From Sphingobium nicotianae (GTDB lineage: Bacteria > Pseudomonadota > Alphaproteobacteria > Sphingomonadales > Sphingomonadaceae): a stretch of 64,000 bases of DNA. Location of the stretch: positions 1 to 64,000 of the forward strand of contig NZ_JAHGAW010000005.1 of NCBI RefSeq assembly GCF_018603885.1. Direction: 5' to 3'. Both the position numbers and the translations under genes were made by a program. Under the pieces are notes generated by a model. That model ran no database searches, was not told the DNA's origin, and saw nothing but the letters and a program-made list of their open reading frames with translations. Shown here piece after piece: positions 35,570-44,727 of this stretch. The first letter of the stretch is position 1, and the number at the start of each line of letters is the position of its first letter.

Positions 35570-36685
35570 TCAGGCCTTGCCGCGCACGGCCAGGTCCAGC
35601 GCCGCTCGCCGTCCGCCGCTGGCCTTGCTCTCGATATGGGTGCCTTCGCCGCCCGGCTGAGACAGCGCGGAAAGCCAGGCCGCGAAGGCCGGCCGCCAGC
35701 TCGCCGGGTGGCGCAGGTCGAAGGCGTCGACCTGGCGCATCGGCACCGCCGCGGGCATCCAGTTGGCTTTGTAATCATTGTCGCCGGTGCCGAAGTCGAT
35801 GAGCCTCACTTTGTCGACATCGATGGCGTTACGGAACATGGCGTGGCTAAGCTGTGTGCCGGGTGAGGCATGGGCGAACCGCTCGTCGAAGGCGAGCTTG
35901 TGAATATAGGCGCGGCCTTGTTCGATAGTCCACAGCTCGACCGCGGCGGGTTGCCCGTCCAACCGTCCCAGGCCCAGGCGCAGGCGCCCGGCCACCGCTT
36001 CGGACTCGGCAAAGGTGCGCAGAAAGGCGAAATCGTCCCCCTCCGGCTTCCAACTCGCGCCGAATAACGCCTCCAGCGCCGCCCAGCTTTGGTCGTCGAT
36101 GCTGCCGTGGATCGCGATGTCGAGCGGATGACGATGAGCCTTGCGCTTGAAGGTGGAGCGCAGCGCGCCGGGCCGCTGCCCCCAATAGTCCTCGAAGCAG
36201 GCGTCGGGCGGGAGATGAAGCAGGCGCTTCCTGGCCATGACGCGCGAGATGACGCGCCAGCCCGCCGCTTCGAAGGCATTGGTGAGTAGCGCGTCGTCAG
36301 CAGGGGTGTCGTCGATGATCGGATGGAAGCGCAGTTGCACGCTCCTGCCGCGCAAGTCTCGCGCGATGGCGGTCAGCAGGGCGAGGCGTGTTGCCCCGTC
36401 GGCCGCACTGGCGAATTGCGGGCGAAAGACGAAGCTGTACCAGTTGGCGATGCCGCGCAACGGGCCGCCCGTGGGGCCGGTGAGGAACAGCCAGGCATAG
36501 GCATCGCCCCGGCTCGCTTGCAGGACGAGCGGGTATTCTCCCTCAAAAGCGCGGGCGTGCAGCGCCTCGAACCAGTCCAGCCGATCGAAGGGGCCGGGCT
36601 GCGCGCCGCCATCGAGCCGGCCAGCGGCATCGGCGCGCAGCTGCGCGAAGCTGTTGTAACAGCGTAGCTGGATCTCGGTCGCCAT
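35570..36685 (-). CDS. GNAT/BioF2-like (FemAB-related) acyltransferase
   Basis: About 371 residues. The fold suggested by FKRKAHRHPLDIAI (core), AVELWTIEQGRAYIHKLAFDERFAHASPGTQL and IDFGTGDNDYKANWMP is the acetyltransferase/FemAB (BioF2-like) type found in polysaccharide loci. It probably transfers an acyl or aminoacyl group to a sugar or lipid carrier. The ATG at 36685 gives the standard length; in-frame ATGs at 36727 and 36772 run into the divergent ligase promoter. Cotranscribed with the ACP gene. Confidence 0.75.
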   Translation of the reverse strand: MATEIQLRCYNSFAQLRADAAGRLDGGAQPGPFDRLDWFEALHARAFEGEYPLVLQASRGDAYAWLFLTGPTGGPLRGIANWYSFVFRPQFASAADGATRLALLTAIARDLRGRSVQLRFHPIIDDTPADDALLTNAFEAAGWRVISRVMARKRLLHLPPDACFEDYWGQRPGALRSTFKRKAHRHPLDIAIHGSIDDQSWAALEALFGASWKPEGDDFAFLRTFAESEAVAGRLRLGLGRLDGQPAAVELWTIEQGRAYIHKLAFDERFAHASPGTQLSHAMFRNAIDVDKVRLIDFGTGDNDYKANWMPAAVPMRQVDAFDLRHPASWRPAFAAWLSALSQPGGEGTHIESKASGGRRAALDLAVRGKA

Positions 36686-36741
36686 GGCTCTCGCCGCTCT
36701 CTCTATCGCATAAAGTCCATCGATCATGTTAATGCGCGGCG

Positions 36742-38274
36742 ATGATCCAACCGCTCGACCATCTGCCGACATTCGGGGAACCCCACGCGATTGCGCTGGC
36801 CGGCAAGTTCGGCGCGGTCGGCTATGCCCGCATGGAGCAGATGACGGGCCGGCTCGCGCTATGGCTGGCGGAGCGAGGGCTCGCGCCGGGCGACAGGATC
36901 GCAGCCTGGCTGCCCAAGGGCATTGCTGCCGCGATCCTGCCGCTGGCCGTGACGCGGGCGGGCCTCGTCTATGTGCCGGTCAATCCACTGCTCAAGCGCG
37001 CGCAGGTCACGCATATCCTGGCGGACAGCGGTGCCGCGATGCTGATCTCGGTCGCGCCCCGGCTCGCGACGCTGGAGCCGGGCGACGTGCCGATGGGTGT
37101 CGCGTTGGTCGAGGAAAGCGCGATCGACGCGATCATGGCCGATGCGGCGCTACCGGGTCTGCCGCCGAGCGGTGCCGATCCCGACGCTCTGGCCGAGATC
37201 CTTTACACCTCCGGGTCGACCGGGCGGCCGAAAGGTGTGATGCTCAGCCATGCCAATCTCATGATCGGTGCGCGCTCGGTTGCGTCCTACCTCAAGCTTG
37301 GCGACGATGACCGGACGCTCGCGGTGCTGCCGCTGAGCTTCGACTATGGTCAGAACCAGCTCTTCTCGACCTGGTGGGCGGGGGGCTGCGTTGTACCGCT
37401 CGATTACCTGCTGGCACGCGATGTGGTGAAGGTGGCGCGCACCTATGGGATCACGACCCTGGCCGGAGTTCCGCCGCTGTGGGTGCATCTCGTCGAAGCG
37501 GACTGGCCGGCAGAGGCGCTGGCGAGCCTCAGGCGCATCACCAACAGCGGCGGCGCGCTCAGCCGGCCGCTAATCGCGCGGTTGCGGAAGACATTCCGAC
37601 AGGTCGACATCTACGCCATGTATGGCCTAACCGAGGCGTTCCGCTCTACGTACCTGCCGCCTGACATGCTTGCCACGCATCCCGACAGCATGGGTCGCGC
37701 GATTCCCGACGCGGAGGTGCTGGTGGTGCGCCCGGATGGATCGCTGACCGATGCGGGCGAGCCGGGCGAGCTGGTCCATGCCGGGCCGCTGGTCGCTCAG
37801 GGCTACTGGCGCGATGCGGAGCGGACTGCGGAGCGCTTCCGCCCGGCGCCGGCCGTGTCCATCTATGGCGGCATCGCGGTCTGGTCGGGCGATACGGTGG
37901 TGCGTGATGGCGAGGGACTGCTGCGCTTCGTCGGCCGGGACGATGCGATGATCAAGAGCGCCGGCAACCGGATCAGCCCGAGCGAGATCGAGGAGGCGGC
38001 CCTGGCGGTGGCGGGAATTGCCGAAGCAAGCGCGCTGGGGAGGCCGGACGAAAAGCTGGGTCAGGCGATCATCCTCTACGTGCGCGGCGAAGCGATGCTT
38101 TGCGAGACCGACCGGGATGCCCTCCCGGATCGACTGCGCGCGGCGCTGCGCCATGCTTTGCCCGGCTTCATGCAACCGGCGGAAATCCATATCCTGAACG
38201 ATCTGCCGCGCAATCCCAATGGCAAGGTCGACCGCGTCGCGCTTGCCGCCATGGCGCTGGAGGGTGCAGCATGA
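36742..38274 (+). CDS. Acyl-CoA ligase (AMP-forming), exosortase A-associated
   Basis: 510 residues of the ANL superfamily. AMP-binding motif YTSGSTGRPKGV (~155), core YGLTEAFRSTYLPP (A5), SGDTVVRDGEGLLRFVGRDDAMIKSAGNRISPSEIEE (A7-A8) and catalytic Lys in NPNGKVDR (A10). It activates a carboxylate as an adenylate and passes it to CoA or a carrier. Its sequence and its place before a PLP decarboxylase match the exosortase-A-associated ligase family. Stop overlaps the next start (ATGA). Confidence 0.9.
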   Translation: MIQPLDHLPTFGEPHAIALAGKFGAVGYARMEQMTGRLALWLAERGLAPGDRIAAWLPKGIAAAILPLAVTRAGLVYVPVNPLLKRAQVTHILADSGAAMLISVAPRLATLEPGDVPMGVALVEESAIDAIMADAALPGLPPSGADPDALAEILYTSGSTGRPKGVMLSHANLMIGARSVASYLKLGDDDRTLAVLPLSFDYGQNQLFSTWWAGGCVVPLDYLLARDVVKVARTYGITTLAGVPPLWVHLVEADWPAEALASLRRITNSGGALSRPLIARLRKTFRQVDIYAMYGLTEAFRSTYLPPDMLATHPDSMGRAIPDAEVLVVRPDGSLTDAGEPGELVHAGPLVAQGYWRDAERTAERFRPAPAVSIYGGIAVWSGDTVVRDGEGLLRFVGRDDAMIKSAGNRISPSEIEEAALAVAGIAEASALGRPDEKLGQAIILYVRGEAMLCETDRDALPDRLRAALRHALPGFMQPAEIHILNDLPRNPNGKVDRVALAAMALEGAA

Positions 38275-39524
38275 GCGCGCAGAAGACGAAGCTCATGGGG
38301 CCGATCCCGCCCGGTTTCGAAAGCGAGGAGGGCATGCTGCTGATCGGCGGGCGCGGCGCGGCTGCTCTGGCGGATGAGGCGGGGGAGACGCCCCTGTTCG
38401 TCTATGATGCCGGCATGATCCGTCGGCGCGTGGCCGATCTGCGGGAGGTAATGCCGGGAGGCGTCGGCCTGCATTATGCGATGAAGGCCAATCCCTTCCC
38501 ACCTTTGCTGGCGCTGATGGCAGGGTTGGTCGACGGCTTCGATGTCGCTTCCGCCGGGGAACTGGCGCGGGCGCTGGAAGCGGGCGTCACCGGCGATCGG
38601 ATCAGCTTTGCCGGGCCGGGCAAGCGCGACCGCGAGATCGAGGCCGCGCTCCTTGCCGGCGCAACGCTTAATCTGGAATCGGTGGGCGAGGCGGAGCGGG
38701 CGCTCGCGATCGCCGACCGGCTGGCCATCCCGCCGCGCCTGGCGGTGCGGGTCAATCCGGATTTCGAGCTCAAGGGGTCCGGCATGCGGATGGGCGGCGG
38801 CGCCAAGCCGTTCGGCGTGGATGCGGATCGGGCGGCTGCCGTTGCCAGGCACCTGATCGCGGCCGGGGCGGAGTGGCGCGGCTGGCACATCTTCGCGGGA
38901 TCGCAGGCGCTTGATTCCGAGGCGATCATCGAGATGCAGGCAGCGACGGTCGCGCTAGCGGCGCGGCTTTCGGACGCAGTCGGGGAGACGCCGCCTTTGG
39001 TCAATCTGGGCGGGGGGTTTGGCGTGCCTTATTTCCCCGGCGACGCGCCGATCGCTCTCGAAGCAATCGGCGATGCGCTGGGCGAGGCACTGGATCGGCG
39101 TCCCGCCAGCCTCGGGAGCAGTGATTTCGCGCTGGAGCTTGGCCGCTATCTCGTCGCGGAGGCGGGCGTTTATCTCACGCGTGTCGTGGACGTGAAGACG
39201 AGTCAGGGCGAGCGCTTCGCCGTGGTCGACGGTGGCCTACATCATCAGCTCGCGGCGAGCGGCAATTTCGGCACCGTGGTGCGGCGCAACTATCCGCTGG
39301 CGCTCGCCAATCGCTTCGGCATGCCGGCCACCGACCAGCCGGTGACGGTGGTGGGCTGCCTCTGTACGCCGCTCGACCGGCTGGGCGATGCCGTCGCACT
39401 GCCGTCGATCGTGCCGGGCGATCTGGTCGCGGTCTTCCTGGCAGGTGCCTATGGCGCGAGCGCGAGCCCGGCCGCCTTTCTGGGCCATGCGCCCGCGACC
39501 GAGATTCTGGTGGGAGAAGACTGA
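38271..39524 (+). CDS. PLP-dependent decarboxylase, exosortase A-associated
   Basis: 417 residues of the fold-type III (alanine racemase-like) decarboxylases related to LysA and ornithine decarboxylase. PLP Lys in HYAMKANPFPPLL, glycine-rich phosphate site NLGGGFGVPYF, ELGRYLVAEAGVY, and active-site Cys in VVGCLCTPLDRLG. It should decarboxylate an amino-acid-derived substrate to an amine, perhaps for a modified sugar or lipid. Translationally coupled to the ligase by an ATGA overlap. Confidence 0.9.
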   Translation: MSAQKTKLMGPIPPGFESEEGMLLIGGRGAAALADEAGETPLFVYDAGMIRRRVADLREVMPGGVGLHYAMKANPFPPLLALMAGLVDGFDVASAGELARALEAGVTGDRISFAGPGKRDREIEAALLAGATLNLESVGEAERALAIADRLAIPPRLAVRVNPDFELKGSGMRMGGGAKPFGVDADRAAAVARHLIAAGAEWRGWHIFAGSQALDSEAIIEMQAATVALAARLSDAVGETPPLVNLGGGFGVPYFPGDAPIALEAIGDALGEALDRRPASLGSSDFALELGRYLVAEAGVYLTRVVDVKTSQGERFAVVDGGLHHQLAASGNFGTVVRRNYPLALANRFGMPATDQPVTVVGCLCTPLDRLGDAVALPSIVPGDLVAVFLAGAYGASASPAAFLGHAPATEILVGED

Positions 39525-39781
39525 TCATGCGTCGAGGGAGTCACTTGTAAAATCCGCCCAGTGTCTGGGGCATGCCGGGATTTGACCCGAAGCCGTATCG
39601 CAGACGCGTGATAGGCTGCCGAACGGTGGCAATGCGCGTGTCGTGGGCGGGCAGGAGCCGATGAGCGACTGGCCCTAACGCAATATTCACCCTTTTCCGC
39701 CATAGCCGGGCCTTGCTCGACTGGGCCCGACAGCGTGCCGCTCGCGTTGTTTCAACGGGTTTCGTGGCAAAGAGAAGGTGA

Positions 39782-40441
39782 ATGAAGATGCGCTCAACGC
39801 GGACAATCATGGCGCTCTCGCTTGCCGGAATGGCCGTTTCCACGGTTCTTTCCGGCTGCTCGAGCGGGACGGCGGGCACCGACCCGCAGCTGCCGCCGGC
39901 CGCGTTCGTCTCCACGAGCGAAGGTCCGGGCGACCAATATGTCATCGGTCCGCTCGACGAGCTCACCATCTTCGTGTGGCGCAATCCCGAGCTGGGCGCC
40001 AAGGTGCAGGTCCGCCCCGACGGGCGCATCACCACGCCGTTGATCACGGACATGCCGGCGGTCGGCAAGACGCCGGCGATGCTCGCCGACGACATCAAGA
40101 TCCAGCTCTCGCAATATATCGAGAATCCGATCGTCTCGGTGATCGTGAACAATTTCTCGGGCACTTATTCGCAGCAGATCCGTATCGTTGGCGCGACCGA
40201 GAAGCCCGCTTCGCTGCCGTATCGCGCCAACATGACGCTGCTCGACGCGATGATTGCGGTCGGTGGCCTCTCCGAATATGCCGCAGGTAACCGCGCGCGC
40301 CTGGTGCGCTACGACAAGGCGAGCGGCACCCAAAAGGAGTTCAAGGTCCGCATCGGCGACCTGCTCAAAAAGGGCGACAGCAAGGCCAACGTCCGCCTCG
40401 CTCCGGGTGATGTCATCATCATCCCAGAGAGCATGTTCTAA
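39782..40441 (+). CDS. Polysaccharide export lipoprotein (Wza-like, XrtA type)
   Basis: 219 residues. Lipoprotein signal peptide with lipobox LSGC (Cys near residue 26), then the Poly_export domain (YVIGPLDELTIFVWRNPELG...VRPDGRIT) and one SLBB-like domain (IRIVGATEKPASLPYRANMTLLDAMIAVGGL). It forms the outer-membrane export pore with the chain-length protein. GAGAAGGTGA precedes the start. First gene of the long rightward export operon. Confidence 0.92.
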   Translation: MKMRSTRTIMALSLAGMAVSTVLSGCSSGTAGTDPQLPPAAFVSTSEGPGDQYVIGPLDELTIFVWRNPELGAKVQVRPDGRITTPLITDMPAVGKTPAMLADDIKIQLSQYIENPIVSVIVNNFSGTYSQQIRIVGATEKPASLPYRANMTLLDAMIAVGGLSEYAAGNRARLVRYDKASGTQKEFKVRIGDLLKKGDSKANVRLAPGDVIIIPESMF

Positions 40442-40473
40442 GCGACGAGAGGGCGTGGGGGCTCAGACCAAGC

Positions 40474-41988
40474 ATGAATAATCTCTACGAAGAAATTCAG
40501 ATCATCTGGCATGGCATCTGGCAGCGGCGCTGGGTGGCGATGGGCGTCGCCTGGGCTGTGTGCCTGCTCGGCTGGCTGGCCGTGGCGCTGATCCCCAACG
40601 TCTATCAGTCACGCGCCCGCGTGTTCGTGCAGATGGATTCGATCATGCCGAACAGCGCGACGCCGCTCGACCAGCAGAAGGCGCTCGATCAGGTCCGTCA
40701 GACGATGACGAGCGCGGCTGTGCTGGAGCGCGTGGTGCGCAATACGGACATCGGCGCGGGCGCGGTCTCGGATCAGGATGTCAGCGCCAGGGTCGGCATG
40801 CTGCGCCAGAATGTCACCGTCGCCTCGATGCAGGACAGCCTGTTCGAGATTACCGCCAAATGGTCGGACAAGAAGCTGGGCGCGGCGGAGAATGCCCGCA
40901 TGGCAGCGCAGGCGGCCGGCGGTCTCATCAAGGCCTTCCAGGAAGCCAATGTGGCCGGCGGCATCGCCGACACCGGCCAGTCGCTTAAGTTCCTCGATCA
41001 GCAGATCGCCGCGCGCGGCCAGGAGCTGCAGGCGGCCGAGAAGCGCCGGGGCGATTTCGAGCGGGAGCATCTGGGGTCCATTCCGGGCGGCGGCTCGATC
41101 GAATCGCGTGCCGACGCGATGCGCACAGAAATGAGCCAGATCGACTCGCAGCTCATGTCCGCCCAGAGCACGCTTGCCGGTATTAACGGTCAGCTCGCCA
41201 GCACGCCGGCCGAGATCGTGTCGGCCGTGGGGCCCAGCGGAGGGCTCTCCGCGTTGGCGCAGGCCGAGGGGCAACTCGCCACGGCGCGCGCCAATGGCTG
41301 GACCGATAGCCATCCCGATGTCGTCGCGCTCAAGCGCCAGATCGACATGCTGCGCCGTGTGAGTGGCGGCGGTGCCGGCGGCACGCGTACGCCCAATCCG
41401 GCCTATATGTCGCTCAAGTCGATCCAGGCGGAGCGGGCTGCGACTGTCTCCGCCCTGCAGACGCGCAAGGCGCAGATCCAGGCTGATCTCAACAGCATGG
41501 CGCAGAAGCAGGTGCAGGAACCCGGTCTCGCCGCCGATCAGGATCGGCTTAACCGCGAATATGACGCGATCAAGCAGCAATATGATAAGCTGTTAAGCGA
41601 TCGTGAGGATGTCCGCCTCGCCGGCGACGTGCAGAATCAGGGCGGCACGCTCAAGTTCCGCGTGATCGATCCGCCGTCGGCCTCGACCATTCCGGCATCG
41701 CCGAACCGGCCGCTGCTGCTCTTCGCCGTGCTCGTCGCGGGCATCGCGGTCGGCATCGGCTCAGCCTTCGGTCTCAGTCAGGTCCGCACGACCTATGCGA
41801 CGATCGGCCGGCTCGAAAAGGCCACCGGCCTGCCGGTGATCGGCGGAATTTCCGCGGTCGAGACGCCCGACCGGGTGGACCAGAACAAGCGCCAGCTCCG
41901 CTGGTTCTACGCTGCCAGCGGCGGCCTCGGCGCGCTGTGCATGGTCCTGCTCGCCGTCGAATTCATTCAGCGCGGCATGAGCGCGTGA
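40474..41988 (+). CDS. Polysaccharide chain-length determinant (Wzz/GNVR, XrtA type)
   Basis: 504 residues. One N-terminal transmembrane helix (~20-45), a long periplasmic coiled-coil region (~170-395, QQIAARGQELQAAEKRRGDF...), the C-terminal PxxP-like segment PPSASTIPASPNRP and a second helix. It controls polymer length and partners the tyrosine autokinase that follows. The stop overlaps a GTG in the next reading frame, so the genes are tightly linked. Confidence 0.92.
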   Translation: MNNLYEEIQIIWHGIWQRRWVAMGVAWAVCLLGWLAVALIPNVYQSRARVFVQMDSIMPNSATPLDQQKALDQVRQTMTSAAVLERVVRNTDIGAGAVSDQDVSARVGMLRQNVTVASMQDSLFEITAKWSDKKLGAAENARMAAQAAGGLIKAFQEANVAGGIADTGQSLKFLDQQIAARGQELQAAEKRRGDFEREHLGSIPGGGSIESRADAMRTEMSQIDSQLMSAQSTLAGINGQLASTPAEIVSAVGPSGGLSALAQAEGQLATARANGWTDSHPDVVALKRQIDMLRRVSGGGAGGTRTPNPAYMSLKSIQAERAATVSALQTRKAQIQADLNSMAQKQVQEPGLAADQDRLNREYDAIKQQYDKLLSDREDVRLAGDVQNQGGTLKFRVIDPPSASTIPASPNRPLLLFAVLVAGIAVGIGSAFGLSQVRTTYATIGRLEKATGLPVIGGISAVETPDRVDQNKRQLRWFYAASGGLGALCMVLLAVEFIQRGMSA

Positions 41989-42005
41989 ACGGGGACAAGA
42001 AGAAA

Positions 42006-42980
42006 ATGGCCGGTCAATCCGCACATCGCAAGCCCCGCTCGCTGATCGAGCGCGCTGCGGACCATTATGATTTCCGCTCCGCCCTGCGCGGCAACGCCGG
42101 CGACACGGTCGAGCCGATGCCATCCGCGTTCGAGCCGATCCCGGCGATCGAACAGCCGCTTCCGCCGTTCACGCCGGACATCGTGCCCGTACCCGCGCCG
42201 GTGGTGCCGTTGCCCACGAGCTTCGTGCCGCAGGTCGACGCCTGGTCGGGCATCCGCCACCCAATCGACCGGGAGAAGCTTGCGCAGGTTGGCATCATCG
42301 TGCCGGACAGCGAAGCGACCGAGACCAGTGAGGAGTTTCGCATCGTCAAGCGCCGGATACTCTCGGCCGCTTTCGAGGAAGGTCATCCCAAGGATCGCGG
42401 CAATCTGGTGCTGGTCAATTCGGCGCATCCCAACGAGGGCAAGACTTGGTGCGCGATCAACCTCGCGATGAGCCTGGCTGCGGAGCAGGACATGGACGTG
42501 CTGCTCGTCGATGGCGATTTCGCCAAGCCCGGCGTGTGCGAGCGGCTGGGCCTGCCGGAAGGCACAGGCTTCATGGACGCGCTGGTCGACCCCTATCTGC
42601 CGATCGAGCAGGCGGTGCTGCGCACTGATATTCCTTCGCTGAGCGTGCTACCCACCGGCCGTCATGTGACCAACGATACGGAGTTCGTCGCGTCCGAACG
42701 CACGCGTCAGGTGCTCGATCGTCTGGTGGCGGGCCATCCGCGCCGCATCGTCATCCTCGATTCCCCGCCGGCGCTCGCCGCGTCGGTCGCCTCGGAGCTC
42801 GCCCGCCATGTCGGCCAGACCGTGCTCGTCGTGCGTGCCGACAGGACCACCGAGGCGGCCCTGCGCGACGCGGTGAACCTCATCAGTGCCTGCCCGAACA
42901 TCCGCCTGCTGCTCAACGGCGTCAAATTCTCGTCAAGCGGCCGCCAGTTCGGCACTTATTATGGAAAGACCGCATCATGA
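42006..42980 (+). CDS. Exosortase-associated tyrosine autokinase (CpsD/BY-kinase)
   Basis: 324 residues. Bacterial tyrosine kinase: Walker A SAHPNEGKTWCAINLA (~140), Walker A' LLVDGDFAKP, and Walker B IVILDSPPA. The C-terminal tail has YY in GTYYGKTAS as likely autophosphorylation sites, fewer than in Wzc-type kinases. It is separated from its membrane activator encoded just upstream. The N-terminal ~100 residues are Pro-rich and unstructured. Start 42006 (ATG) taken; a GTG at 41985 overlapping the previous stop is possible. Confidence 0.9.
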   Translation: MAGQSAHRKPRSLIERAADHYDFRSALRGNAGDTVEPMPSAFEPIPAIEQPLPPFTPDIVPVPAPVVPLPTSFVPQVDAWSGIRHPIDREKLAQVGIIVPDSEATETSEEFRIVKRRILSAAFEEGHPKDRGNLVLVNSAHPNEGKTWCAINLAMSLAAEQDMDVLLVDGDFAKPGVCERLGLPEGTGFMDALVDPYLPIEQAVLRTDIPSLSVLPTGRHVTNDTEFVASERTRQVLDRLVAGHPRRIVILDSPPALAASVASELARHVGQTVLVVRADRTTEAALRDAVNLISACPNIRLLLNGVKFSSSGRQFGTYYGKTAS

Positions 42981-44707
42981 TGCGCGCCGCTTCCCTTCCA
43001 TCGCTCGGCCTGCTGGCGCTGGCGCTTCTTGCCACGCCGTTCGTGCCGCTTCGTGCCCAGAGCGGGGGCCTACTCGGTGATTCCGGCGTGTCCAGCAGTG
43101 GCCAGGGCAGCGGCGGCGAAGCATCGCCCGCATCCCAGGGCGAGCGCCGCGACCGGCGGACGCGCGGGAGCCAGAGCGGCAAACGCCATGTCGAAATCTC
43201 GCCCTATCTGGAAGTCGACCAGACCGCGATCTGGGATCTCAAGGGCGGCAATGGCGACACGCTGACCTATACGACGGTCTCGGCCGGCGTCACCGCGTCG
43301 ATCGAGACGCAGAGCGTCTCCGTGGGCGCGGACGTGCGCTATGCGCATGAGTTTGCCTGGAACCGCGGTCAGGCCAGCAACGACATCATCAGCGGCATCG
43401 TCAATGCCCGCGCCGATGTCGTCGCGAACATGCTGAGCGTCGAAGGCGGCGCGCTGGCGACCCGCGTGCGCTCGGACGGCTTTACCGGGGGCAACAATTC
43501 GCTCGCGGGGGTTAACAACACGAGTAACGCTTACAGCTTCTATGTTGGCCCCAATCTCTCGGCGCCGATCGGTGACCTGACCGTCACCGGCGCCTATCGC
43601 CTCGGCTATAACCGCGTCGACAATGGCAGCGGCGCCGTCGTCGGCCCGGCCGGCACGTTCGACAGCAGCTGGATCAACACGATCAATCTCTCGGTCGGCA
43701 TGCAGCCTGGGCCGCTGGCCTTCGGCTGGTCGGTCGGCGGCGGTTATGTGCGCGAGACCAGCAAGCAGCTCTCGCAGCGCTTCGAGGACAAGTTCGTCCG
43801 CGCGGACGTCACGGTGCCGGTCAGCTTCACAGTCGCCCTGGTCGGCGGCGTGGGCTATGAGAAGATCCAGATCAGCAGCAAGGATGCGTTGCGCGACGCC
43901 AATGGCGTGCCGCTGGTCAACGGCAATGGCGGCTTCATCACCGATCCCGCGTCGCCGCGCCGCCTCTCTTATGATCAGGATGGCCTGATCTGGGATGCCG
44001 GCGTGATGTGGCGCCCGAGCCCACGCCTGCAGGCCGAGGCCCGGATCGGCCATCGCTACGGCTCGATGAGCTATACCGGCTCGCTGACCTGGCAGCCGAA
44101 CGGGCGCACCTCCATCGGGGCGGCCCTGTTCGACAGCGTCGACAGCTTCGGCCGCTCGATGAACGGCGGCCTCGCCAATCTCGGCACCGATTTCACGATC
44201 GGGCGCAATCCCTTTTCGGGTGATCTGACCGGTTGCGCGTTCAGCAGCGGCGGCGCCAACGGCGTCTGCATCAACGACATGCTGACCGGCATCAGCGCGG
44301 CCAATTTCCGCAGCCGCGGCGTGGTCGCGCAGTTCGCGCACCGCAGCGACATGTGGGGCTACTGGTTCGGCGCCGGCTATACCCAGCGCAAGTTCCTGTC
44401 CGGGGGTGTCTCGGTGCTGGCGTCGGTCGATGGCCAGACCGACGAGAACTACTTCGCCTCGGCCGGCCTCAACCGCCAGCTTGGCGCGGATTCGGCCATC
44501 GACGCGATGGCCTATTGGAACTACTTTAGCTCCGTGGCCAACGGGGTTGGGAACGTGACCAATATCGGTGCCAATCTGAGCTACCGCCGCAACCTGATGC
44601 GCCGCCTCCAGCTCTCGGGCGCGGTTGGCATCGACTCGCTGGATCGCAAAGGCCACGAAGCCTTCGTTTCATTGCTCGCCCAGATCGGGCTACGCTACCA
44701 GTTCTGA
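42977..44707 (+). CDS. Outer-membrane beta-barrel protein, PEP-CTERM/XrtA system
   Basis: 576 residues. Signal peptide, then a Ser/Gly/Arg-rich linker and a large antiparallel beta-barrel with repeated aromatic/Gly strands, closing with IGLRYQF (C-terminal Phe, BAM signal). It fits the exosortase-associated outer-membrane protein family (TIGR03016-like) always found next to the ATPase that follows. Function is inferred as polysaccharide secretion. The start overlaps the autokinase stop by an ATGA. Confidence 0.88.
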   Translation: MMRAASLPSLGLLALALLATPFVPLRAQSGGLLGDSGVSSSGQGSGGEASPASQGERRDRRTRGSQSGKRHVEISPYLEVDQTAIWDLKGGNGDTLTYTTVSAGVTASIETQSVSVGADVRYAHEFAWNRGQASNDIISGIVNARADVVANMLSVEGGALATRVRSDGFTGGNNSLAGVNNTSNAYSFYVGPNLSAPIGDLTVTGAYRLGYNRVDNGSGAVVGPAGTFDSSWINTINLSVGMQPGPLAFGWSVGGGYVRETSKQLSQRFEDKFVRADVTVPVSFTVALVGGVGYEKIQISSKDALRDANGVPLVNGNGGFITDPASPRRLSYDQDGLIWDAGVMWRPSPRLQAEARIGHRYGSMSYTGSLTWQPNGRTSIGAALFDSVDSFGRSMNGGLANLGTDFTIGRNPFSGDLTGCAFSSGGANGVCINDMLTGISAANFRSRGVVAQFAHRSDMWGYWFGAGYTQRKFLSGGVSVLASVDGQTDENYFASAGLNRQLGADSAIDAMAYWNYFSSVANGVGNVTNIGANLSYRRNLMRRLQLSGAVGIDSLDRKGHEAFVSLLAQIGLRYQF

Positions 44708-44727
44708 TCGTCCGGAGACTTTCGAAG

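Noticed and set aside
43070..44656. Long minus-strand open frame inside the beta-barrel gene
   Set aside because: Mirror of the plus-strand gene, whose signal peptide, start overlap and C-terminal Phe are convincing.
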